From contig DHWS01000140.1 of assembly GCA_002413305.1 (NCBI GenBank), positions 1 to 27,187 of the forward strand: 27,187 nt of DNA, given 5' to 3'. The notes beneath the pieces are model-generated. The model was given only the letters and a program-made list of their open reading frames with translations, searched no databases and was not told the origin of the DNA. Made by a program: the position numbers and the translations under genes. This stretch comes from Actinobacteria bacterium UBA5176. Its GTDB lineage: Bacteria; Actinomycetota; UBA4738. This document shows positions 21,376 to 27,187 of this stretch, one piece after another. How positions within the stretch are numbered: position 1 is the stretch's first letter; the number at the start of each line of letters is the position of its first letter.

Positions 21376-21702
21376 ATGGCGTACGTGATCGCGGAGCCTT
21401 GCGTCGACGTGCACGACCGGGCGTGCGTGGACGAATGTCCGGTCGACTGCATCTACGACGGGCTGCGCAAGGGCTACATCAACCCGACGGAGTGCGTGGA
21501 CTGCGGGGCGTGTGAGCCGGTGTGCCCCGTCAGCGCGATCTTCCACCAGGACGACGTTCCCCGGGAGTGGGCGCACTACTCGCAGATCGAACGGGAGTTC
21601 TTCGAGCCCCACGTGTCAGGGCTGGGGAATCCCGGCGGCGCGGCGGCGATCGGCCAGATCGAGGGCGACCACCCCTTCATCACTGGGCTGGACGCGGCGT
21701 AG
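21376..21702 (+). CDS. fdxA: 7Fe ferredoxin ([3Fe-4S][4Fe-4S])
   Basis: The protein has 108 residues. AYVIAEPCVDVHDRACVDEC then PVDCIYDG gives C-x7-C-x3-C-x3-C, and PTECVDCGACEPVCPVSAIF gives C-x2-C-x2-C-x3-CP. This is the mycobacterial/streptomycete FdxA arrangement for one 3Fe-4S and one 4Fe-4S cluster. The C-terminal VPREWAHYSQIEREFF is also typical. It donates electrons to oxidoreductases and P450s. GAAGGAGG lies 6 nt before the ATG at 21376. The 165-bp upstream region carries a bulged inverted repeat around 21298-21323 and TACGGT at 21336-21341 as a possible -10. The last 23 bp overlap the end of the convergent DapA-like gene. Confidence 0.95.
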   Translation: MAYVIAEPCVDVHDRACVDECPVDCIYDGLRKGYINPTECVDCGACEPVCPVSAIFHQDDVPREWAHYSQIEREFFEPHVSGLGNPGGAAAIGQIEGDHPFITGLDAA

Positions 21703-22567
21703 CCGCTTCGGCCTCGCTGAGGAACCGCGCCACCACCTGCCCGAGGCGCTCGTGCTCCTGGGGGGTCAGCGGGCGGAGGGGCGGACGAACGTCTTCGGCC
21801 ACCGGCAGTCCACGTGCGGCCAGGACCGCCTTCATCGCGGCCTGGAACGGCAGGGGCGCCACGGCCTCCCGAAGGTCGGCCACCTCCCCCTGGCACTCGG
21901 GGGCGCGCTCCCGGAGCAGGCGGGCGATGAGCTCGGGGAAGGCCGTGGCCAGCCCGGACACCGTGCCTGCGGCTCCCAGCTCCATGGCCTCCAGCGTAAG
22001 CGGTTCGAACCCGACGTAGACATCCAGCCCGTCCAGCAGGTACGGGCGGACGGCCGCGAACGGGGAGTCCGAGACCTTCAGCCCGGCCAGGTTCGGCGCC
22101 CGGTCGCGGAGCCGCAACACCACCTCGGGATCCACCGCGTACCCGCTCCGGGCCGCGAACTCGTACACGTAGAACGGCACCGGGTGGCACGCCGCCGCGG
22201 CGGCCCCGAGGTGCGCGAGCTGTTGGTCGGCATCCAGCACGAAGTACGGCGGGCAGATCACCGCCACGCCGTCCGCTCCGGCCGATCGGGCGTGCGAGGC
22301 CAGCCGAACGGTCTCGGCCGTGGTCTGCGCCCCGCAGTGCACCAAGATCCGGAACCCTTCCGGCCGGCAGGCGACGAACCGTTCGGCGATCCGTTCGCGC
22401 TCCGGGGGCGTGAACAGTACCCCCTCCCCCGTCGTGCCCAGCGCGAGGAGCCCGTCCAGTTCCGCGCCGGCCAGGAGCCCGACCAGCGGGTCGAAGGCCG
22501 CCTCGTCGATACCCGTCCCGCCGTCACGGAGGGGCGTGACCGCGGCAGCGATGGCTCGGCCGTTCAC
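21680..22567 (-). CDS. DapA/NanA-superfamily class I aldolase (not certainly dihydrodipicolinate synthase)
   Basis: The protein has 295 residues with a DHDPS-like TIM barrel. LDGLLALGTTGEGVLFTPPER holds the GTTGE motif (44-48), and LAGLKVSDSP carries the Schiff-base Lys164. The usual Y-N-x-P-G-R-T-G segment is replaced by YVYEFAARSG (133-142), so Tyr and Ser-Gly remain but the Pro-Gly is lost. That favours another 2-oxo-acid aldolase or lyase over lysine biosynthesis. The GTG at 22567 is 8 nt after TACAGT (reverse strand 22581-22576), a near-leaderless layout. The tail overlaps fdxA by 23 bp. Confidence 0.82.
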   Translation of the reverse strand: MNGRAIAAAVTPLRDGGTGIDEAAFDPLVGLLAGAELDGLLALGTTGEGVLFTPPERERIAERFVACRPEGFRILVHCGAQTTAETVRLASHARSAGADGVAVICPPYFVLDADQQLAHLGAAAAACHPVPFYVYEFAARSGYAVDPEVVLRLRDRAPNLAGLKVSDSPFAAVRPYLLDGLDVYVGFEPLTLEAMELGAAGTVSGLATAFPELIARLLRERAPECQGEVADLREAVAPLPFQAAMKAVLAARGLPVAEDVRPPLRPLTPQEHERLGQVVARFLSEAEAATPRPAQ

Positions 22568-22575
22568 GGTTCGGG

Positions 22576-22581
22576 ACTGTA
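22576..22581 (-). promoter_or_regulatory. -10 element (TACAGT), near-leaderless
   Basis: On the reverse strand TACAGT ends 8 nt before the GTG at 22567, one base more than the strict leaderless spacing. No ribosome site lies between. Confidence 0.45.
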
Positions 22582-22597
22582 CCTCGACGCGGCCCGA

Positions 22598-23890
22598 TCA
22601 GCCGGTTCGTCGTTCGCGCGACCCCTGGAGCGCGGCCAGCCCCAGCGCCCCGGCCGCCAGCGCGACCACGGCGCCCCCGAAGAGCCCGGCCCGCGGACCG
22701 AGGTGCTCCCCGACCCACCCCGCCACCGACGCGCCGACCGGCGTGCTTCCGAGGAACACAACCGTGTACAGGGCCATGACCCTCCCCCGCATCGCGTCCG
22801 AGGACGTCAGCTGCAGCGTCGAGTTCGCCGTGATGGCGAAGCCGATCCCCGTGGCGCCCAGGAGCGGCATGAGCAGCCATTCCATCCACAGCTGGGGCGC
22901 GGCCGCCACGCCCAGGGTGACCGCGCCGAGCGCCACCGCCCACACCGACAGCTTCCAGGTGTTCGCCCGTCCGGACCGCGCGGCCATCCCCAGCGCGCCG
23001 GCGAGGGAGCCGGCGCCGAACAGCGAGAGCAGGACCCCGTACGTGCCCGCGTCGCCGTGGAAGGTTCGAACCGCCAGCAACGGCAGCAGGACCGAGAAGT
23101 TGAACGCCACCAGGAACACCGCCCCCATCACCAGGATGGGAAGTCGCAGTGCGGGCGTCCGCCACGCGTACGAGATGCCCTCCCGGATCTGGCCCTTCCG
23201 GCGGGCCACGCGGGGACCGCGCCGGAGATCGGCCGGCCGCATCGCGAGCAGGGCGAGCACCACCGCGAAGTACGAGATCCCGTTGATCAGGAACACCGGG
23301 GCGGTGCCGTCGATGGACTTACGTGCCGCGGCGATGAGGACGCCCGCCACCACCGGGCCGATCAGCCGCGCGCCGTTGAAGGTGGCCGTATTGAGGCTCA
23401 TCGCGTTGGTCAGGTCGTCCGGCCCGACCATCTCCAGGTAGAAGCTCTGCCGGGTCGGCATGTCGATCGCCAGCACCGTGCCGGAGACGAACGACAGCGC
23501 GTACACCATCCACACATGGACCACGTGGGTGACGACCAGCGCCCACAGCCCGAAGGCCGGGACCGCGAACGCGATCTGGGTGAAGATCTGGATCTTCCGT
23601 TTGTCGAAGCGGTCGGCCAGCACCCCTCCCCACGCGCCGAACAGCAGGATCGGGAGGAACTGCAGCGCCGTGTCGACGCCGAGCGCCACGCCGCTGTGGG
23701 TGAGCTGGAGGACCAGCCACGGCGCGGCCACGCTCTGCATCCACGTCCCAGACGCGGACAGGAGCTGGCCGGCGACGAAGATCCGGAAGTTCCGGACCCG
23801 GAGCGAGACGAACGTTCGACCGAGCGACGCCCCCACCGCCCGTCGCCGCGTCTCCGGGGCGACGGCGGTGGTGGTGTCTTCGGGCTTCAC
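22598..23890 (-). CDS. MFS exporter (MFS_3/EntS-like)
   Basis: The protein has 430 residues with twelve predicted transmembrane helices. LRVRNFRIFVAGQLLSASGTWMQSVAAPWLVLQLTHSGVALG is the EntS/MFS_3 opening, and GVLADRFDKRKIQ is the A-motif loop between helices 2 and 3. MPTRQSFYLEMVGPDDLTNAMSLN, then NGARLIGPVVAGVLI, are also family hallmarks. It probably extrudes a lipophilic compound or siderophore by proton antiport. The GTG at 23890 follows the MsrA stop by 10 bp without a clear ribosome site, so translation may be coupled to msrA. GTTCGAAC at 23064 encodes Val-Arg-Thr. Confidence 0.9.
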   Translation of the reverse strand: MKPEDTTTAVAPETRRRAVGASLGRTFVSLRVRNFRIFVAGQLLSASGTWMQSVAAPWLVLQLTHSGVALGVDTALQFLPILLFGAWGGVLADRFDKRKIQIFTQIAFAVPAFGLWALVVTHVVHVWMVYALSFVSGTVLAIDMPTRQSFYLEMVGPDDLTNAMSLNTATFNGARLIGPVVAGVLIAAARKSIDGTAPVFLINGISYFAVVLALLAMRPADLRRGPRVARRKGQIREGISYAWRTPALRLPILVMGAVFLVAFNFSVLLPLLAVRTFHGDAGTYGVLLSLFGAGSLAGALGMAARSGRANTWKLSVWAVALGAVTLGVAAAPQLWMEWLLMPLLGATGIGFAITANSTLQLTSSDAMRGRVMALYTVVFLGSTPVGASVAGWVGEHLGPRAGLFGGAVVALAAGALGLAALQGSRERRTG

Positions 23891-23900
23891 GACACGGATG

Positions 23901-24422
23901 TCAGCGGCGGGCCGAGATCAGACCGAGCTCCTCGAGGGTCCGGACCGGGAGCGTGTGGCAGTACGGCTGGTGTCCGTTGTTCTCGTAGTACTCCTGGTGG
24001 TAGTCCTCGGCCGGATAGAACTCCGGGGCCGGGAGGATCTCCGTGGCGATCGGCCGGTCGAAGCGGGCCTGGGCGCGCTCCTTCGACGCCTCGGCAGCCG
24101 CCTGCTGCTCGGGCGAGTGCGTGAAGATCGCGCTTCGGTACTGGTCCCCGATGTCCGGCCCCTGCCGGTCCACCTGGGTTGGATCGTGCATGGCCCAGAA
24201 GACCTCCAGGAGCTGCTCATAGCTGATCCGCTCCGGGTCGAAGATCACCACGGCCGCCTCGGCGTGGCCGGTGGTGTGCGAACAGACGTCGCGGTACGTG
24301 GGACGCTGCGTGTGGCCGCCCGTGTAGCCGACCGCCACGTCGACCACCCCGGGGACGCGCCGGAACACCCACTCCACGCCCCAGAAGCAACCGGCGGCGA
24401 AGGTGGCCTTCTCGTTCGTCAT
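23901..24422 (-). CDS. msrA: peptide methionine sulfoxide reductase A
   Basis: The protein has 173 residues. [16 protein letters not shown] holds the catalytic Cys12 in GCFWG, and [37 protein letters not shown] sequence follows. [22 protein letters not shown] completes the family pattern, and the tail has [10 protein letters not shown] and PYCH, which provides the resolving Cys. It reduces methionine-S-sulfoxide in proteins and free methionine using thioredoxin. AGGAGGG is 6 nt before the ATG at 24422. It lies 62 bp downstream of msrB on the same strand, giving both stereospecific reductases in one unit. Confidence 0.96.
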   Translation of the reverse strand: MTNEKATFAAGCFWGVEWVFRRVPGVVDVAVGYTGGHTQRPTYRDVCSHTTGHAEAAVVIFDPERISYEQLLEVFWAMHDPTQVDRQGPDIGDQYRSAIFTHSPEQQAAAEASKERAQARFDRPIATEILPAPEFYPAEDYHQEYYENNGHQPYCHTLPVRTLEELGLISARR

Positions 24423-24484
24423 GTCTCCCTCCTGTGGATCGCTGGATGGGTTGACGGTCTGTCTGCGGAGCCAGCCCGGGCGTT

Positions 24485-24916
24485 TCACTCCGCGGGGTCG
24501 AGCTGCAACGCGCACGAGTTGATGCAGTACCGCTGCCCGGTCGGCCGCGGGCCGTCGTCGAACACGTGCCCGAGGTGCGACCCGCACCGGGCGCACGTCA
24601 CTTCGACCCGCACCATGCCGAAGCTCGCGTCGCTGTGCAGCTCGACGGCCGCGTTGGCCGCCGGCTCCCAGAAGCTCGGCCAGCCCGTGCCGGATTCGAA
24701 CTTGGTGTCCGAGCTGAACAGCTCGGCCCCGCACGCCGCGCACCGATACGTGCCCGGGCCGTGTTCGTCCCAGTACCGGCCGGTGAACGCGCGCTCCGTC
24801 CCCTTCTCCCGGAGCACGTGGTACTGCTCGGGCGACAGGCGCGTCCGCCATTCCTGCTCGGTGTTCGGTCGTTCCTGCTCGACGGGTTCCACGATCCCTC
24901 CTCGCTCGGCTTCCAT
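24485..24916 (-). CDS. msrB: peptide methionine sulfoxide reductase B
   Basis: The protein has 143 residues from the ATG at 24916 (the adjacent ATG at 24919 is equally possible). [46 protein letters not shown] is typical Msr[11 protein letters not shown] and [18 protein letters not shown] follow, then the catalytic Cys in RYCINS. The CAAC and CARC pairs bind a structural zinc. It reduces methionine-R-sulfoxide. The leader (24917-25017) shows no strong Shine-Dalgarno and no clear leaderless hexamer. The operon order msrB, msrA, MFS exporter suggests an oxidative-stress unit. Confidence 0.95.
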   Translation of the reverse strand: MEAERGGIVEPVEQERPNTEQEWRTRLSPEQYHVLREKGTERAFTGRYWDEHGPGTYRCAACGAELFSSDTKFESGTGWPSFWEPAANAAVELHSDASFGMVRVEVTCARCGSHLGHVFDDGPRPTGQRYCINSCALQLDPAE

Positions 24917-25002
24917 CATGCGCAACGAGCGGCCTCACAGGATTGTTCCGCCGAGCCTACGCCGGATCGGGTGGGAGGAAGTCGCCCACTTCCCGGTAGG
25001 GA

Positions 25003-25008
25003 TATCGT
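25003..25008 (+). promoter_or_regulatory. -10 element (TATCGT), short leader
   Basis: TATCGT ends 9 nt before the ATG at 25018, implying a leader of only 2-3 nt. No ribosome site is visible. Confidence 0.4.
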
Positions 25009-25017
25009 TTCGTCCGC

Positions 25018-26790
25018 ATGAGCAGGTCTGGCCCCGGCGGCCGTGGAAGGGCGAAGACGATCCTGACCGCCGAGGCGGTCGGGGAGTTGCGAGCGAAGGC
25101 CAGCAGGTTCACGAGCCCAGCGGGGGCCAAGAAAGCGAGTCTACTTCGCGCGTGCAGCGGGTCGACGATCGAGGACGCGCGCGTCCTGCTCGCTTATCAC
25201 GACTGCCTGCTGTTCCTGTTGGCCTACCCGCAAACCCCCGCGCTCAACTCCTTGGCCGGGCGAGAGCTCGCACGTGTCGCCACCGAGGCCAAGCGTCTCG
25301 CCGAGCGAGGCGCGCGCGATCGCTGGATGCTCGAGGACTCCGGGGCCGCCTGGTCGGAGACCAGTCCGGCCCTCTCCTACCCGATCGCGCGGTGGCTCAC
25401 CGAACGCTACCCCGACCAGGCTGACGTCGCACTCTTCGCCGATGACGGCCTGCCGTTACGGGTGATCCTGAGGCTCAGCATGCCCGAGGTGGAAGAGGTG
25501 GCCCTCAGCCGGGAGCGGCCATCCAAGGAATTGCTCGACGACCTGACACGACACGTCGAAGGATCGAAGCTGCGGTGGCTGGTCGGCCAGCTCGCCACAT
25601 CGCCCTGTTCGGAGGAGATCCGCGATCATCTGTTCGAGTCCCTTCGAACCTATGTCCTTATCCGGCCCCTTGACAGCCCCTTGGCTCGGACGTTTGCGCG
25701 CGGCCTCCCCTGCGAGCCCTTCTATCACGAAGGCTCGCTCATCCGAGGGTTCGATCCCCGGGTGGTCGTCGCCGAAGCCCTGCCCCCGCCGCGGAAGCTG
25801 CCCGTCCGGGACCGGCAGCACCTCATCGATACCGCGCGCGGCGTGCTTGCGGTGCTCGGGCGGGAGACGGAGGCGATCGGCTCCTGCCTCCCGGATGGCG
25901 TGGAATACCTGGAACTCGGGCGCGGCATCTCGATCACCCTGTACGCCATGCCGCCGGGGCGCCGGCTCGCCATCGATACGCACGTCGGATTCATGCTGTT
26001 CAAGAACTCCATGCCGCTCGCCTACGGTGGCGGCTGGCCGTTCCTCGAACTGTGCCGGATCGGGATCCACATCTTCGAGCCATATCGGGGTGGGGAATCC
26101 GCGTACGCGTTCTGCCAGGTCCTGCGCGTCTACCAGCAGCGCTTCGCCGCCCGGCACTTCCTCGCGGAGCCGTCGCAGTTCGGAGCGGATCAGGGCGAGG
26201 GCCTCACGTCGGGCGCATTCTGGTTCTACTACCGCCTCGGATTCCGCCCGGTCGACCGGCAACTGGCGAGGGTGGCGGACGCGGAGTTCGCCCGTATCGT
26301 CGCGGACGGTGACCATCGAACAGCGGTCGGCGTGCTTCGCCGCTTCACGCGTTCGAACCTGGAGCTCACGCTGCCGGGGGGTGACGCCTCGATGATCCGA
26401 TGTGACCCGGCTGATCTGAGCCTCGCGGTGACGAGGTGGATCGGGGAGCGCTTCCGGGGCGATCGACGTGCGGCGGAACAGGCCGCGGGAGAGAAGGTAG
26501 CCGGCGCGCTCGGAGCATCCGGCATCGAGGGCTGGCCGGAACCGGAACGTCGCTCGTTCCGGTCGTTGTGCCTGCTCCTTGCGATGGTCCCGGACCTGGA
26601 CCAGTGGCCAGCTGCGGACCGGCGCAAGGCGATCGCGATCATGCGGGCGAAGGGCATGACTGACGAACGCGTCTATCTCGAACGGATGAGGGCCCACCAG
26701 CGGTTCCGCGAGGCCATGGCCGAGCTGGCCGCGACCGTCCATCGTGTCGACCGCAAGGAGATCCAGGCCGTGATCAAGAAGCCCCGCTGA
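25018..26790 (+). CDS. uncharacterised 590-aa protein with an acetyltransferase-like segment
   Basis: I do not recognise a named family. The N-terminal 290 residues are mainly helical and rich in Leu, Arg and Glu (SLLRACSGSTIEDARVLLAYHDCLLFLLAYP near 41-71). Residues 300-411 look like a GNAT fold: GRGISITLYAMPPGRR, YGGGWPFLELCRIGIHIFEPYRGG (Arg357-Gly-Gly where acetyl-CoA pyrophosphate would bind), then HFLAEPSQFGAD and AFWFYYRLGFRPVDRQ, like the FYxKLGF ending of acetyltransferases. Residues 412-590 are helical and charged, ending AELAATVHRVDRKEIQAVIKKPR. It stands alone: divergent from msrB, and followed 74 bp later by a VOC gene. CTCGCA/TGCGAG (26801-26825) may end the transcript. Confidence 0.75.
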   Translation: MSRSGPGGRGRAKTILTAEAVGELRAKASRFTSPAGAKKASLLRACSGSTIEDARVLLAYHDCLLFLLAYPQTPALNSLAGRELARVATEAKRLAERGARDRWMLEDSGAAWSETSPALSYPIARWLTERYPDQADVALFADDGLPLRVILRLSMPEVEEVALSRERPSKELLDDLTRHVEGSKLRWLVGQLATSPCSEEIRDHLFESLRTYVLIRPLDSPLARTFARGLPCEPFYHEGSLIRGFDPRVVVAEALPPPRKLPVRDRQHLIDTARGVLAVLGRETEAIGSCLPDGVEYLELGRGISITLYAMPPGRRLAIDTHVGFMLFKNSMPLAYGGGWPFLELCRIGIHIFEPYRGGESAYAFCQVLRVYQQRFAARHFLAEPSQFGADQGEGLTSGAFWFYYRLGFRPVDRQLARVADAEFARIVADGDHRTAVGVLRRFTRSNLELTLPGGDASMIRCDPADLSLAVTRWIGERFRGDRRAAEQAAGEKVAGALGASGIEGWPEPERRSFRSLCLLLAMVPDLDQWPAADRRKAIAIMRAKGMTDERVYLERMRAHQRFREAMAELAATVHRVDRKEIQAVIKKPR

Positions 26791-26800
26791 CCGAGCCGGT

Positions 26801-26825
26801 CTCGCATCCAACCATGGCCTGCGAG
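26801..26825. terminator. weak hairpin after the 590-aa gene
   Basis: CTCGCA (26801-26806) and TGCGAG (26820-26825) form a 6-bp inverted repeat with a 13-nt loop, 11 bp after the stop. There is no T-run. Confidence 0.3.
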
Positions 26826-26864
26826 TTGCGCCGAACCGCACCCTGACCCCACAATCGCCGGACC

Positions 26865-27187
26865 ATGCCGAGCACCTGGTACTCCATCGTCGTCGACTGC
26901 CACGACATCACGGCTCAGTCCCGGTTCTGGGCCGAGGTCCTCGGCTACGAGGTCGTGTTCGAGGCCGAAGAGGAGGTCGCCCTGGCCAAGGACGACAACA
27001 CCTACCCAGGGCTGGTGTTCGTCCCCGTTCCCGAAGCGAAGACCCTCAAGAACCGGCTGCACATCGACCTGAACCCGGACGACCAGCTGGCCGAGGTCGA
27101 GCGCCTGGAGAGGCTCGGTGCGAAGCGGATCGACATCGGCCAGGGCGAGGTCAGCTGGGTGGTCATGGCCGATCCCGAGGGCAACGA
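26865..27187 (+). CDS. VOC-family glyoxalase-like protein, truncated by window edge
   Basis: The visible 107 residues start MPSTWYSIVVDCHDITAQSRFWAEVLGYEVVFEAEEEVAL and continue VFVPVPEAKTLKNRLHIDLNPDDQLAEVERLERLGAKRID to VVMADPEGNE at the edge. NRLHIDLNPDD and DPEGNE are characteristic of the Glyoxalase_6-like group, in which the His in RLHID is a metal ligand. Only the last strand (normally FCL) is missing. CACAAT ends 9 nt before the ATG and may be its -10; no Shine-Dalgarno is present. Function within the fold is undetermined. Confidence 0.85.
   Translation, partial: MPSTWYSIVVDCHDITAQSRFWAEVLGYEVVFEAEEEVALAKDDNTYPGLVFVPVPEAKTLKNRLHIDLNPDDQLAEVERLERLGAKRIDIGQGEVSWVVMADPEGN

Noticed and set aside
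5983..23072. GGTTCGAACC sites as tRNA T-arms or tRNA fragments
   Set aside because: The word matches a T-loop, but no acceptor, D or anticodon stems or CCA end flank any copy, and most copies lie inside intact coding genes.
21512..24124. 870-codon open frame on the + strand
   Set aside because: Antisense to the DapA-like and MFS genes, with composition typical of complementary-strand GC-rich frames.
1..27187. CRISPR array, insertion sequence, prophage or integrase
   Set aside because: No spaced direct repeats, transposase or integrase signatures were seen on either strand.

Overview
The window is high-GC DNA (about 70 % by eye) with dense, short-spaced genes and strong G/C third-position preference. 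Several traits point to Actinomycetota. There are candidate F420 enzymes (an LLM-family oxidoreductase, a PPOX-fold protein and an Fno-like reductase), an FdxA-type 7Fe ferredoxin, a DUF2252 protein, a HAIR-like HspR operator upstream of lon, and many promoters of the leaderless type. The genus cannot be named from the sequence. I see no rRNA, tRNA, CRISPR array, insertion sequence or integrase; most of the content is chromosomal housekeeping or accessory metabolism.

Layout. 1-2714: the N-terminal part of Lon protease (runs off the left edge), a predicted HNH restriction-type nuclease, a 42-residue ORF, and a ribbon-helix-helix/MazF toxin-antitoxin pair. 2854-4689: a kinase-like DUF2252 protein and a PPOX-fold protein. 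4759-7300: a YtrA-type GntR regulator with its own promoter and operator, translationally coupled to an ABC ATPase and a permease, facing a 52-residue membrane protein. 7430-9085: a two-domain glyoxalase-like protein, a 76-residue Cys-rich membrane protein and an NTF2-like protein. 9172-13944: two different AlkZ-like (HTH_42) proteins flanking an Fno-like reductase, a small secreted Ser-rich protein and a zinc-ribbon gene whose frame is broken; then FmdB and YbaK. 13954-17015: EamA transporter, TrhA/hemolysin III and a DEAD-box helicase with a structured leader. 17057-19888: VOC protein, single-cluster ferredoxin, a 45-residue ORF, sulfotransferase and LLM oxidoreductase. 19903-24916: PQQ-type beta-propeller, 7Fe ferredoxin, DapA-like aldolase, MFS exporter, MsrA and MsrB. 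25018-27187: a 590-residue uncharacterised protein with an acetyltransferase-like segment and a truncated VOC protein.

Two window-wide signals are not captured by gene calls. First, at least eight start codons lie exactly 6 or 7 nt downstream of a TANNNT hexamer and lack a Shine-Dalgarno sequence, which is the geometry of leaderless mRNAs; the other genes mostly carry clear GGAGG sites. Second, the palindrome GTTCGAAC occurs 12 times (core TTCGAA 22 times), far above what base composition predicts. It appears in more than one reading frame and often forces rare codons, so selection on the DNA word itself is plausible.

Functionally, stress and protein quality control recur (Lon with HAIR-like site, MazF, MsrA/MsrB, DEAD-box helicase, AlkZ-like repair proteins). 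No single large novel system is evident. The best candidates for undescribed biology are the GTTCGAAC word, the 590-residue protein, the Cys-stapled propeller, the divergent AlkZ pair and the helicase leader.
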